Positions 45,301 to 58,839 of a stretch of 64,000 nt of DNA are shown here, piece after piece; the stretch's first letter is position 1, and the number at the start of each line of letters is the position of its first letter. Position numbers and translations under genes: made by a program. The notes under the pieces were generated by a model. That model had not been told where the DNA came from, did not search any database, and was given only the letters and a program-made list of their open reading frames with translations. The stretch is from Brachionus manjavacas (lineage: Eukaryota; Rotifera; Eurotatoria; Ploima; Brachionidae): the NCBI GenBank assembly GCA_019054805.1, contig JAHQIY010000007.1, forward strand, positions 129,501 through 193,500. Direction: 5' to 3'.

Positions 45301-48300
45301 ATTTTAACAAGCCAAAGTTAAATGATATTTAAAAGTAAAATTTAGAATTTTATTTTTCCAATTTTATTAATATAAATTGAACACAAAATTTGTTGAAAAT
45401 AAGTTTTATATAGTATATGAAATTATTTATTCAAAGTTTTGGTAGAATTTGATACGGCCCTTTTTTGCTTTTAGATTTTATTGTTTGCTGTTGAAGATGC
45501 TAACTCAGTTAAGTATGTTGTCACAATTAAACGCTAATAATTTTACAATCGTAGAATCTGACCGTCATTTAAATTTTTTGATAAATTTTAAAAATAAAAT
45601 TAAAAAAATTATCTATATTTTCTTGTTTCTTTAATCAACTCATAGAAAAATTAAAAAAAGGAAAATTTGGAAATATTTTCAATCGGTGTAATATACGGAT
45701 CGCTAATAGTATAAATCAAATATAAAAGAAAAGCTAAGTAATAATTAAAGTCGAAAAATACTTCCACTGTTGTCGAAATTTGTTTTAAAATTTTCTTAAT
45801 AAATAAAAAAAAATTTAATATTTAATTTTTCTTTAACTTCAAGCAAAAAAATAAGAACTCAAAGATCCTAGTCTAATTTTTATATCGGATTCTTTTAAAT
45901 TTAAAAGTACAACAAATTATAATTTAAATAATGTTAAATTATTTAAAAAAAAACAATCAATTACCTGCAAATTAAAGTTTATTATCGTCGAATTTTTAAC
46001 ACTGTTTGGTTTTTTGGTAAGATTTACGGCAAAGTTTGCCGCATTAGTCGTGCTATTAGATCCAGAGAATAATTTTAATTTTTCGCTAATGCTTAATTTG
46101 CTCGGCTCGTTGCTCGCTTCATTCAAATTATCCGAATTATTCTCTTTATTAGATGAAGACGAAGCAGTCGAAACCATTTCAACGTCATCAGTAGTTGGTG
46201 GCGCCAACGAAATTGCCACTTTGTTCAAAGACTTGTGCGGTGAATTGCGTCTTGAAGAAGGCTTCGAAGAATCAGACTTAGAATTAGCTCGGTCTGAGTT
46301 TTTATGCTCTAAATTAGCGCTTTTTTTAACAAAATTATTGTTCGAATCCACAGCTTCTTTAACACTGATCACTGATTTTAGACTTTCATTTTTGTCATCT
46401 TTTTTTTCATTCAAAAGCTCGGGTTTTTCCAGGTGAGAGTGAAAAATTCGCGTAAAATCATTTTGTTGCTGCTTGATGGCCTCCGAAGCGGCTGCCGTAG
46501 CTGCAGTCAAATTTACATTGAACAATGGCTTTGAATTCAGCATACTTGGCACCTTAACCAAATTAATGTTCGACACCGATTTAGTAGTGCTCAAATTGCT
46601 TCTGACCGGAAACATGGACTCTGGTTCGTTTCTGCTTGATGCCAATGAGACAGGCTGATGGACTGTGTGTCTATGATTCAGCAAAGACGTGTGGTTGTGA
46701 CCGAGTTGGTTAAAATTGTTCGAAAGTGGAGAGTTTTCTTTGTTCTGAGACTCGAATGGGCTTCGTTTGCGGCCACTCTCCTGCTAGAATCAAAAACAGG
46801 TCAAACATGCTTTAAAAGAAAAGGTAGCTTTTATTTAAATACCCTAGATTCTTGCTGCAAAGGAAGCTTTTTTTTCTCGCCACTATTTGCATTTAGTTCA
46901 AATTGTCTCAGTCTCTCTTGGATCGCAGCGCTCTGATAAGGCATTGTTAGTTGATCGTCATTAAAATCTTTTGTTTAAAAATTAATGAACATAAGAATCA
47001 TTTGATATTTTCAAATAAAACCTGTTTTACTAAATTCAAAAGAAATAGAAAAAATGAGGGACATATTATATTGGAATGAATTAGAAAACAATGCTATGCA
47101 AACAATTTCCAAATTTGAATTCCACCTATAAACCTGGTTGCTTAATAAACAATAAACTTGACGAGAATAGTTAATAATATAACATGAAAATAAGAATGTC
47201 GGAATTTTTAAAAGAAAAAAAATTAATTAAATGAATCAAAAGGTTTGTTTTTTTGCATGATTTATTAAGCGAATTGGTTGCCAAAATAAAAATGAAAAGC
47301 TAATTTTGCCAAGAAATTGTCTCATCTGGAATTTTAACCAAAAAGAAGTTGCTATCTTAAATTAGCAATCTATTTTATCGCACAAAACTTGGGCTTTTAA
47401 ATATGCTTTGTCTAAAAAATTTAAACTTTTTTTTTTATTTTAATTGGGTTAATGATCGAGTCGTGATTACCCTAAATCCAAAAACTAAAGGTTCATAGAT
47501 GTTTTTTTTTAAAGCCTATAGAACAAAATGCAAAGATTAAATCCTAATTCTCTTTTAAAAAAGAAATTTTAATTCTTATTTTTAGGATCTAATTTTAGCA
47601 TTTTAAATATTAAATTTTAATTATTCAATTGACAAGATTTTTACTACCTCCAATCTCATAAACCTAAAAGTATTAATTAACTAAAAATAAAGGACTACTT
47701 TTTGCATATTTGGAATGTTCCTTTAAAACAAAATGTTGATCAGAAATGAAGCTTTAAAATGGTAAATTAAAGTTAAAGATCAAAATTTAGTGATCATACT
47801 CAAAATTCGTTAGTAAAAAAAGGTTTTAAAATATTTTTTAATTACAAAATTTATTACAATTTATAAGTATTTTTTTGTTGTCAACATTCTATGCTTAACT
47901 TAATTTTTAAAGTCTGAAAAACTCTGCAAAAATTCTATTGATGATTATTGTAAAGCATAATCTGTTCAGCAAAACATGTCTTTGCATAAAATTTCAAAAA
48001 AAACAAAATACTAAAAAATCTCTCATTGTCAGTAAATTTTGAAAATCAATTTCAACTAGCTCTTTAATATTAATCTTGAATTAAATTTTTGTTTTGAGTT
48101 ACTCAAATACTAATTTTTAATTTAGATGACCAAATAGACAATTCTAGGATCTTCAACGAATGGCACTATCAGCAGACATTTTTTTATACCAAATACTATA
48201 TTATTTTTGTTTATATTTTTGCTATTCTCCTAATGACAGTTACAGAAAAATTATACTTTTTTATATATTATATAAATGTTTGCTGAAAAAAATACAAGAT

Positions 48301-51300
48301 TATGTCTAAAAGAGAGTTCTCTGTCTTTTATTCTAATAGATAATGATTTGATTGTTTTTTTTTAATTATTTAAAAATATACAAATATTATTAAGACATCA
48401 AAGCCATTCTAAATTTTGCTATTGTTATTTGAATAGAAAAAAAATTAAATTAATCAAAGAAAAAATTAAAATAAAAAATTATTTTTAGTTTTTTAATAAA
48501 ACATTTAAAAAAAAATCTCGAACTATAAATTTTAATTTAAATCGAAAATTAAAAAAAATAAAATCTAATTATTAAATTAAATTATATAAGAAAAATTTAT
48601 GACAAAGAAAATTGAATCTTATTCTAATTAAGCATTGAATTAAACCACTTTATAAAATTTTCTTCAAAATCTTTTTTATTTTCTTTCAAATAAAATTTTA
48701 TGATGTTTGACAATAAAAAATTTTAAACTTAATGATAAGCTATTTCAATCAAGCTCAATGGTAACCCGGGCTCTTAAAAAATTCTTTAATTTCTTCTCAG
48801 ACATCTTGAATTCAAGCTGTTTGAATTTTTTTTGCTCTATTCAGACAGAAAATTTATCCAAGGGGAAATATTGCTCACTAGGTACTTAAACTCTAGACTT
48901 TTTTAAAATAAATTCAAATATATTGATTTAAAAATAACAATCTAGTATTCTATTTTAAAAGATCACCTTAAACAAACTGCCACAGTTAAATTGTATGTGT
49001 AAATATTTGATTAGACTCATTCTAAAATGAACTTGTATTCGACAAAAAAAATGTTTTGATTTCAAATAATACAAAAGAATATTTATTTTTTAATACAATA
49101 AATACAAAAACAAGAAATAAATTCAACTTCAGCTAACATTTAAAGTAAAATTTTAACCTGGATATTATGCAATAAATGAATTAGTTAAATTTAAATTTTA
49201 TTTAAAAAAAATATGTTCAAATACCTTGTGAATAAAAAGATGTTACTCAAGGCTTCTATTTTTGTAAAAATTTGCAATATCTATTTAAATTTATAAATAT
49301 CTTGAATGCAAATAACAGAAGAGATAATATATCGAATGAGTTGCTAATTTAAAATTTAGAGCTCTACTCTAGTATAGCGATTAGTTCACATTTTTTTGTC
49401 AAAGTTAAAAAATCTTTATAAACAAAAAAAAGCTAAAATAACCAAAATAAATTCTGAGTAAACAGAATTATATGAACTACATGCAGAAATTGGCATATTT
49501 TGCATTAATATTAATTCAACCACAATTGGGATTCTATTGATAAATTAAAATTTGGTTTTTATTGATTCGAGCTAAAAGATTAAGGAAACTAGATTTAAAC
49601 GGAAAGTGTTTTTTTAATTACTCTCAATATCCCAGAATTTCTGGCTCATTTAATTAGTTTGTAAGAATATAATGGATCGGTCATCGAAAATCGATTCCAT
49701 TTATTTTTTTTGTCTATGCAAATTTCAATTTAGACAAAGCAAAATAATTTTTAATTAAATTTTCTTAGCTTTGACTGGATTAGAATTCATTAATATTTGC
49801 TCTTCATTTAGACTTAATGATGATTTCTTTTTGACTAAATTTGAATTGATATAAAGTTTCAAATAGAATTGAAGTGAATATCACAAATAGCGATTTTCGT
49901 ATTAGCCTAAACTTTTTAACCAAACTCTAATCCTTTTACCTTTGGATTTAATAATGTTTGACTAAATTGTGAAGTTGTTGTCGAAAAAGTCATACACGAA
50001 GATTTAATTATTATTACTTTAATTTGAACATTTAATAACTAGAGAACATTTGTCTTTGAATTCTTTGCTATTTGTTTAGAAAAATGTGAAAAAAATCATT
50101 TCTGAAATCAAGACTAATTTTAGTTAATCTAAAATTAATTATTTTTAAAAGTTATAATTAAATAAAATGTTATCTTTTCATTTCAAAAAAAATTTGGACT
50201 AACTAATTGATTTATAGGGATTGACAAGTGGAATGATTTGGAATAAATTCTTATTGTTTTTGAAACTCGTTAAGTTTTCGAAAACAAAAAAATTTTAATT
50301 TTATAATTTCGGATAGTGAAACAAATATTAGCTAAATATTTAGATATTTCTTTCATAAAATTAAAAAAAAATAATTTAAAAAAAGTTTTAAATTTATTAG
50401 GTTCAAAGATAAAAACAAAGTTTTTAAAAAATGATTGCTAAAAAATTAAATTCATAATTTTATTTTTTTAATTAAATATTTCATTAATTGAATATTTTTA
50501 TTGATATTTTATGCCTTAATCAATAAATGAGATATTAGGTAACAACCCTTATATTTTTTCTCCCTCAACTTTTTGTTGCCTTTGTTTTAAAATAACAAAA
50601 ATCTCCTTCGAAAAAATTTAAACAAAAAAAATTATTTTGACTTAATCATAGATTTTGTTGATAAGATGAATTCTTTTAATTTTACTACTAAACAAACTAT
50701 ACGATCTGTTTATTTGGAAAATTATTAATACATAAAAATAATAGCTCGTATTTAGTTGATATTTATTAGAAATTACTCAAGATCTAAATATATATTAATT
50801 AGTTTAAATAGTAAACGATTAAATCATATTTATTAAATTAATTTAATATTTGGAATGGTAATTTTTTAATTGATTTTATTCACTTTCATAGAAAAGACCT
50901 AATGTCTGCATTTTAGGATAAGTTTCAAAGACCAAAGAAAACCAACAAAAACCTTAACTTAAAAAAAATGTTTTCAAGTCCTTATTTTTGTAGCAAAGGA
51001 TGCGTATTTTTCTTAAATCTTTAATGATAGAAAAATAAAATTCCTCTTAATCTATTCAATGAATTAAGATGGTACATTGAAAAAACATTTGTTTAAATAT
51101 CTAAGAGGACTTTGTTTAAAACTTAAGTGACAATATGTTCAGCTGCTTTTAAAAAATAAACTCGTAAACTAAACTAAAGCAATTGTAGACTAAATAGTTA
51201 AAGAGATTAGGAGAAACCAAAACTTTCTTAAACTACATTAAGCAATGACCTGTGATTTTAATTTCAAATCAAAAATATCAGAGTAAAATTTCCATTTTCA

Positions 51301-54300
51301 ACTAATTTTCAGAGATTTTATAGATTAGACAATAGCTATTTGGATAACGTAGTGCTCAAAAATAATCTACCAATAAGCCAACTAATGACAATCTCCAAAT
51401 GAATACCTAATTCTTTTATAATTATACTTTAGCTAAAACTAAGTTTTTATTTCATCATTTAGTTATTTAGTATTAGAAAATCTTCTTAAACTAAGGCAAA
51501 AAAGACTTGATGCCAAAATAAAAAATTTATCATTATTCCTAAATTTCCTAAATCCTAAAATATTGAAAGGGAAGATCGATCTTTTCATTTCTTACTTAGA
51601 ATCTAATATTTGAATTTCATTTTTAAATTTAATTTTGAATGCTTGATAAAAATATTTTTGAAAAAAAAATTTCAAAACAAAATTTTCAAAAAATGAAAAG
51701 TTAAGCATGCAATATTAAAATTATTTATATCAATTAAAAGATTAATTTTAGTATATAAAGATAAACTATTTGAATTGAAATGATATTTTGAATTGATCAA
51801 TAACTTCAAGATGTCCAAAGAAGCTGTAAAATGCAGGTTTTAAATAATTCAATATTCTTGAGATCTTGTTTCAATGAATTAAAGAAGAAAAAATACTATC
51901 AAAGTTTCGTTATTAATGTTTTTGAATTAAAAAATTAAAACTGAAAACACTTTTTAATTTAAATTGGAGAAAAAATAAATCAATTTTATATGGTAGCTAA
52001 AAAATATTACTTATCATGTAAATTTAAAATCATTTAATTGATTTTACTCAAACATCAAGTAAATCTCATATAAAAATTGGGATATAATGATAATAAAGGT
52101 TTAGCATTAAAAACTTAGTGACTTAGCTTGAATCCTTTAAAAAATTATTAAAAACTTAGATTGAAAATACTTCAAGGTCAAATGTTGAATACTGGAAAGC
52201 CATAATAATAGAAAAGATTAAAAAATTGAAGTAAAAAAAATATTTTAAGAATTTTTCTGATAGATTTTTTAGAATAATTAAGAAATAAAAATTTGGTCGG
52301 CAAAGTCATTAAGTATGAAATATAAAAAATCTTTGAAAAGCTCTCTTGAAGATAGCAAACATCATTCTTTTGTACAAAAAATGAAGTCGAATGGAGGCGA
52401 CAAACTACAGGTCCCACTAAAACATTTCTGAAACCCACTTTTTTTACAAAGAAGATTTTTAGTACATTGGAGTTTTTTGAAGAGCCCACTTGGCTGATAA
52501 ATGTCATAAAATTTTTTTCAAAATACTTAAGTACTAAAAATTTATCACTTGTATTCTTTTTTTTTATTTGTTTAACTTTAGAACAGAGTGTTTTATTTTT
52601 CTAAGATCTAAATATTTTCAAATCCGATTCTTAAAAAACTAAGGTTTTGCTAAATATCTAAAAACAATACTTCCTGGAGAAAAACTTTTATCAAACGCAA
52701 ATTTTTAAAAAGCTGGCTAAATTTTTTTCTAGAAGATGGGGGTCAGTTGGGAGCCAGGAGGGGCTCAGATTTTTAAATTTTTAAAAATCTTCAATTTTGG
52801 AGAAGAATTAAATAAATTTTCAAAAATAGAGAAAATTTCAAACTAAAATATATTTTAAAACTTTTAAAAATAATTTTGCTTTGTAAAAAAAGTGGGATTC
52901 AGAAAATTTTAAAAAATTGGGGGTCTCTCTCTGACTTAAATGCAATGTAAAATTCCGGAAAAAAATAATAAGAAAAAGACTTTACGTGCACCTTAAGGAA
53001 AAATACAAGTGAATCGATGTTTTTTTTTACGCTGATTTTAAAAAGGTTTTTACAAAAGATAGTAATTAATTAATAGCAAACGGAATAGCGGAAAATCTAG
53101 GAGGGTGGATCGAAAATTTTCTAACTAACAGGCTTCAATGAGTTATAATGGTGAACTCTTTATCTGAATTTAAACAAGTGCAAAGTAGTGTCCCACAAGC
53201 CTACCAAGCAATTGAAATTTGTTCATTTAAATGTATGCTGGTGATAAGAAAATTTTTAGGATTATTGCCAAGTGAAATTGACTCGCTTTATAATTGATGT
53301 AATATTTGGAAAATGAGCAAGCGTAAATTGACGTATTTTGGCAAAAATAATCCAAAACATAAATACATGCTAGCCGGCACTGAAATTAAATCCTGAATAC
53401 CAATGCATTAATAGGTATCAAAGAAGATTGAAAACTCTGAAAAAATAACTCTTACATCTACTGAAAATGTTGATAAACATGTAAGTCGAAAAGTTACTAA
53501 AGCAAATTCCTTATTAAGCATGTTCCTGAATACATTCACTCTATTTATTGAAGAGATAGCCAAAATTATTTTTCAACTTTCATTAGGCCTTATCTGAAGT
53601 TTGCAGTTCCAGTTTGCAACCCAAAACTAAAGAGACGTATTAACTAAATCAAAAAATGCAGCATTAAGTAACCAAGTCTTGAAAGTTCAGGAAAGAAAGA
53701 AGAAATTGTTAGGTAGCAATTATTGTCATTTATAAATTAATGCTATAGTTAAAGACTGAAGAGATTGAGAAATAAAAATTTTCAAAAAAGAAGACTAAGC
53801 GGAAATCTGATAGAGTGTTTCAAAATTAGCAAATGTGTGAACAAGGTGAATTGGGAATTTTTTTAAAAACGATGAGATCAGTCATTGTCATAATTTAATA
53901 GGACATAATAGCAAATTCAAAATAAAGAAACAAAAAACACAAGGCCATATAATTTCTTTTTCAAAAGGATATCTATTCATTGGAATTAACTTTCAAAAAC
54001 TCTAGTTGAAGCAAAGAATTTGAACGTTTTCAAAGCTGGCTACTTAAGAACAGGAACTCATAAAATGTTTTGCACTGATTAAACATCAATTAATGTTTAC
54101 AACAGATTACTATTTCCATAAAGATAAATTTAAGACAATTTAGAAATCTCTTAAATCAATTTTTAAGTTTTAAATTTCAAAAAAAAAACATTGAGATGAT
54201 GTTTCCAGTAAAATTTCTTAGTCAAGTCTTAAGATATCTTATACAATTAAATCGTTTTCAATTAATAATATTTAATGATATGTAGTTAAAATAATTTTAA

Positions 54301-56625
54301 CAATTGATTTAGTAAAATTTACCAGATAATACTATCAACCAAATAATCTGCAATTTAATGAATTTATCTGACTATAACATTTTTCATCTAATTGCCTAAA
54401 ATTTTGATTTTAGAAATATATTAAATTGTGCAATGGCTAGGGTTTTATTCAAAAAGCTTTTAAGATTTTTTTACATTTTTGTTCTAAAATTCACACTACC
54501 TTAATATTTAAATAAAAATTTTAGAAATCTTTTTATTTTTTTATTTTTATTGAATAACCAAATTTGAAGAGAAGAAAAAAATTAATAAAATTTAAAATAA
54601 AAGAAAAAGAAAATTTTTTTGGTAAAGAAATGACAAAATAAACACAATTTAAAAATCCTATTAAATATAATTGAGTTTAAGATTGTTCACATTAGACACA
54701 TCTTTAAAATTTTATTTTAAACTTATTCAAAATTAAAGCTATCTTCTAAAAAAAAATCATAAGTCTCTTTTATATAGCTTGTCTCGACACTAAAAAAATT
54801 TACTATTTTATTGTCATTTCGATGGTGAAAAATATGAACTTATTATTAAAATAAGCAAAAAATTGTGTCTTATTCTTTTAATTTATTAATTCAAAAAGAC
54901 ATGAAATATATAAAAAATTTACTTTTTATTTTTATAATTCATCGAAAAATAGTAAGAAAAATAAAAAAAGTTTTAATAATGTTAAAAAAAAAATTCAAAG
55001 TTGTTAAAAAGTCTCAAGTCAAGTCCAATTCGGAACATTTTTCTTTTCAAAAGTCCAGGCCAAAGACTTTTATTATTTTTTAAAAAAAAGTCCGGACTTT
55101 TATTTTAGTGTCTTTGACTTTAACTAAGCCGTCACAATTACTACTTGAAACCGAAAAATTTCATGTGACCGGAGTTTGGAGCTTTTATACAACTCTAGAA
55201 AAATTCACGTGCCAAGCTTTAGAAGCGTAAAATACCCCAAACAAATACAATTAGTCCTGCCGAGTTAAAATTTTCTTCAATACACCGTTTAGGTAAAAAC
55301 AATCTATCAAAAGATACAGTCTAATTTATTTAAAATGATTTAGTAAAAAAATAGTTTTAACCTTATAAATTTTAGACCAAAATTAATTTTATTAAATAGA
55401 TTTCTTTGAATTAAAAATGAAAAAAATGTCTCAATTTTTATGCCGAAAACACCTACAATATATTCAATTTATTTGAAACTAACAAAACGGTAAATCTGTC
55501 TGATTTAAAATCAAAATATTTAACCAAATTATAGTAAATAATTAATATATGAGACAGAAATCTTAAAAAGTTAAAATTTAGAATTAAATTCAGAAAATAT
55601 TTGTATAAAATCATTCTTTCAAAAGACTTTAAAGAAATTCCTATAAATTTGTCCCCGATATTTTTCTTAAAAAAAAAACAAATATTTTTATCAAACATAA
55701 AAAACTACTTACTCTGATATTCACTTTTTCTATTTTGAGAAAGCTCAATAGACAAGCTAGGATCAAGACTTTTGCTCCTCGATTGCTGAAAAATAGCCTG
55801 ATTAACCGCTTGATTAGATTTGGCAGTCAATTGGTTTTGTTGCTGAGCTTGAAGAATCGGCTGCTGATGAGCTGCATTCTGGTTTTTTACAATATTTGCC
55901 GGTTGAACATTCGGCTGATTATTAATCAATTGATTAGAATATTGCTGATAATTGAAAATGACTGAATTTCGATTTTTATTGACATCATTGTATTTAGCTT
56001 GAATTACTTCCGAATAACTTGGCAATGGCTTTCGAGCTTGACCAATATTTGCTGAATTGTCAGTCTTTATTGAATCAGTTAACTTTTTCTTATCAATTTC
56101 CTCATTTTTGACCACCAAAGATTGTCCAGAGTGCATCGTCGGTTCATCATTATCGAGCAAAGATAAACCATTATCTTTCATTTCACTGGACTTGTCTTTT
56201 TGAACAAGTTTTTTACTCGTCTTTTCACTAGGATGATTTTTACTAGTCTTTTTTTTGCTCTGAACCGACTCGGCCTCATAACTCAAATCGTCCATAGACT
56301 TGTGAAATTGTTTGCTGCTTGTACATAACCTTAATGGGGAAAAAGTTTAAAAAGAAGTTCAAATCTTAGTATTTAAAGTATTATCCGACTAATTTTGGCC
56401 AAGATGTGTCTAAGACAAAATTTTAGCTCGGATTAAGTTTATTTGACTTGGTTACCACATTAACATGGTATTAACCAAAGCAAAAATTAAAAAGTCATTG
56501 AATTTAATTCAAAAATAGCCTCGTTTTGGTAATTACCAAGCCTTTATCGGTTTGTCCGATGGCTAATTTTAATTGAGAAGACCAAATTTTATCTTTTTAA
56601 TCTCTAAAAATTACCTTGCACCCAT
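39330..56625 (-). CDS. Supervillin-like N-terminal-region protein, no gelsolin domain
   Basis: Exons 56625-56615 (11 nt), 56317-55713, 46967-46843, 46783-45965, 43075-42889, 42831-42598, 42444-41890, 39850-39330; every junction keeps phase and the sum is 1018 residues. It is mostly Ser/Asn/Lys/Glu-rich and disordered. Repeated short helices A-I-Q-E-R-L-R-Q-F, S-I-S-E-K-L-K-L-F and T-I-Q-E-R-M-A-A-L ... E-E-D-W-R-K-R resemble motifs in the actin/myosin-binding N-terminal half of supervillin. The last exon (L-K-N-L-Q-N-R-I-D-I-K-N-E-Y-E-Q-R after an acidic block) resembles the stretch just before supervillin's gelsolin repeats. The gelsolin repeats and headpiece are absent. It begins M-G-A-S-S-K. 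Exon structure is well supported; family assignment is tentative. Confidence 0.55.
39976..40620 (-). repeat. Dispersed repeat in supervillin-like gene intron
   Basis: A GC-richer block with words such as ATTTACCCCTTTACCCC and AATTCGGT. One edge, TAGCCTAGCCAGGTGACC at about 39978, occurs in reverse complement as AGGTCACCCGGTTAGGCT near 59640, where a similar block (58840-59660) ends. The two are probably copies of one non-autonomous transposon in opposite orientation. Confidence 0.5.
41395..41525 (-). repeat. Copy of the repeat seen at 6437-6662
   Basis: Shares, in opposite orientation, CTCGATGCAGTA...CAGATCGGAGCCG with 6628-6662. It lies in the 2 kb intron (39851-41889) of the supervillin-like gene. 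Confidence 0.45.
43415..43892. mobile_element. MITE-like terminal-inverted-repeat element
   Basis: About 478 bp with ends TAGTGTTGG-GATCCG / TAGTGTTGG-ATACGG in inverted orientation. Longer internal complementarity follows, e.g. GGCCGGTCTGCTAGGCGGTC at 43529 against its near-complement around 43810-43835. The ends are GC-rich with many CGGTC/GACCG units, and the core is AT-rich. It carries no coding capacity. It lies in the intron 43076-45964. Confidence 0.75.
52424..52912. repeat. Inverted repeat pair, 25-bp arms
   Basis: TTCTGAAACCCACTTTTTTT at about 52429 and its near-complement around 52890-52908 enclose about 460 bp that includes a GC-richer segment (52735-52770). It is a possible non-autonomous element. 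Confidence 0.4.
53030..54060 (+). mobile_element. Decayed LINE reverse transcriptase
   Basis: Motif order survives in shifting frames: G-G-W-I-E-N-F-L-T-N-R near 53100, S-S-V-P-Q near 53190, R-R-L-S-G-N-L-I-E-C-F-K-I near 53800, and K-I-K-K-Q-K-T-Q-G near 53925. These are CR1/L2-type positions. There are many stops and the sequence is highly diverged. Confidence 0.55.
55008..55072. repeat. Second copy of the 32537 repeat
   Basis: AAGTCTCAAGTCAAGTCCAA ... TTTCAAAAGTCC..GCCAAAGA matches 32537-32602 in the same orientation; an additional GTCCGGACTTTT follows at 55090. Confidence 0.5.
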
Positions 56626-57689
56626 TTTTGTTTATCCTGATATTGTGATTGATTTAACTACAGCTTCTGAATTATTCCAGATTATTTTATCATTTTCTAA
56701 TTATCTATATTTTAAGTTAAAATTAAAAAATATTATTCGAAAAAAAATATAATCAGAGCTGCCGATGTCGGATTAAAAAAAAGCAAGATTAAAAAAAGTA
56801 GTTTGAGGCTTCAAATAGAACTATTTAGTCTTAAAGAGATTTGAAAGAAGTACTCGACTAGCTTTGAGTATTTTTCGAATACTTACAAGTTTTAATCAGA
56901 CTTATCGATCTTGATCTTTAGCATTAATGACTTATCTAAGCGAAATAAAAATTGCTGATTTTTACAATAGTTTTCAAAAGAAAAAACATTAAGGCCATAG
57001 TTTTGATTCAATTTTTTGCATTAAATTTAAAGTCTTATTTAAAGCTGAATTTTTTTCTCAAGGATAAAATCTATGATTTTCCGCTAGGCATTTAATTCAA
57101 GTAGTTTCAGAAATACTCTAATGGATATTTTCTTTTTTATATTTTTTTTTCATTGTTTTTTTAAGTAAATATTTTTGTTTAAATTTAATAAGAATAAAGA
57201 TTTCGGTCAGATTATTTTTCGTTCTATCCTAAACAAAAATCTGACATATTAAATTAAAAATATTCTTATAACTTAGCTATTATTTTAGGTCTTTTTTTTG
57301 TTAAAATTTCACTATAAAATATTATTGTATTTAATCAAAACTAATGCTTAAAATCAATTAAAATAAAAAAAATTTCTCAAAATTAAAAGAATTTATCTAA
57401 TTTTTTAGCCAATTTATAATTTATAATTCTTCGGTCATCGATCATCGTTTTGCATGTAACTAATTTAATATCAATTTTTTTCATAACTTTTCGAATGAAT
57501 TTTAATGAATTGAACTTTATTTGATCAAAAAGTCAAGTTGCATAAAAGATACTCAAAAAAGGATGTCCAAAAATTTAATGTCTCCTAAATTGGAATTTTG
57601 AATAATTTTTATTTGCAGAAGTTTAAAAAAAACTATAATTTAGTCAATTCAAACCAAATCGTGTTACTCAGCTTCTACTGCTCTATAGA
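56626..57689. other. Gene-free AT-rich stretch 5' of supervillin-like gene
   Basis: It should include the promoter of the gene starting at 56625; no specific element is recognisable. Confidence 0.35.
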
Positions 57690-57900
57690 GCGCTATTATA
57701 TTTAGAATATTCGGAAAAAATGCAGCCCAAATAGTTCCGGGTGAAATATTTAAAATAGAAAAGATGCAACACAAAGTTACCAAACTAATTAGTTGTTTAA
57801 AAAATCTACCCTATTCAAACTGTTGAGGAGGGATGAAAGAGCTAATTTAATTCTAATGAGCAGACTTGTCAATAAATAGTAATTTGAATTTGATAAAAAA
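57690..57900 (+). mobile_element. Small LINE fragment
   Basis: Near 57755-57830 the frame reads I-E-K-M-Q-H-K-V-T-K-L-I ... L-K-N-L-P-Y, the E-K-V-Q-R-R-A-T-K-L motif of CR1/L2-type LINEs, followed by stops. Confidence 0.5.
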
Positions 57901-58839
57901 AATCAAATATGCAAAAGCTGTTTCACTATGAGTTAGTGATATAAAAAAATAAATAAACAAAAAAGAGCCAAATTTTCTGACTTTTAAGCAAAAAGAATGT
58001 AACATAATGTTACTTTATGTGATATATCAACATCTTTGTCGATATCACTGGAAAGTTGATTAACTTAACCATGAGCGTTTAAGTTAACAAGGAGCATAAA
58101 TAGCTGCTCCAATACGTCTTACGAGAGGATCGGATAGACGGGCCCAAGGGTACTAATGTAAACATTACACTTTATGGTACATTTATCTGACCATTTTTTA
58201 AGGCAGCTGTTTGTGCTTTACTTAAAATCTATACTAAGGATTTAAATGCTCTATAAGTCATTGTTCTTGGCACAGTGTTCATTTAATTCGCTACAAATAA
58301 GATTTTTACTGCTTTCTCTTAATAATTTATTTAAAAAAATGAATCCTAAGTAATTAATCTGCTATTAATATTGAATTAATATTAATACATCAAAAAAAGA
58401 TGATTAAAAGCGTCGTCGAAGCCAGGATTTTTAAAATTGTGAGGCATCCTTTTTATCCAGCCAAGAGATGAATTAAAAAGCAATATTTTAATAAACATCT
58501 TATAATGTAAATTCGGTGACGTAATTCGAAAAACCGAAATATATCAGTCGTTTTATTTTCTTTTTTTAAAGAATCCACATATTCTTGGAAATCTTGAAGA
58601 GAGGAATTCAAATATATATATGAAATATTTTTTAAAAATTTTTAAACCTTTTTTTTCTTAATTCAAAGTTTTTTTTCGGCTTATTCGGTAGATTTTTTCA
58701 AATTAGTAATTGTGTTTGACAATTTTTGATCCGATGACGGAACAAGTTTGAACTGACCTTATTTGCTTATCGTTTTCAGCGGGTCTTAATTAATAGAAAA
58801 TAATTTTACTAGAATTTTAAGATAGCCGATGGGTCCGTT

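Larger units (their letters stand above)
46968..55712. other. 8.7 kb intron of the supervillin-like gene
   Basis: The intron connects exon 56317-55713 (phase 1) to exon 46967-46843. It is almost wholly AT-rich with no gene on either strand that I can support. It holds a decayed LINE (53030-54060), an inverted repeat (52424-52912) and the AAGTC-type repeat (55008-55072). Confidence 0.55.

Noticed and set aside
46014-46936. Plus-strand open frames opposite the supervillin-like exons
   Set aside because: They overlap well-supported minus-strand exons with consistent phase; no start, splice or family support.
54865-55083. 72-residue Lys/Ile-rich open frame
   Set aside because: It has no motif and overlaps a dispersed repeat in an intron.
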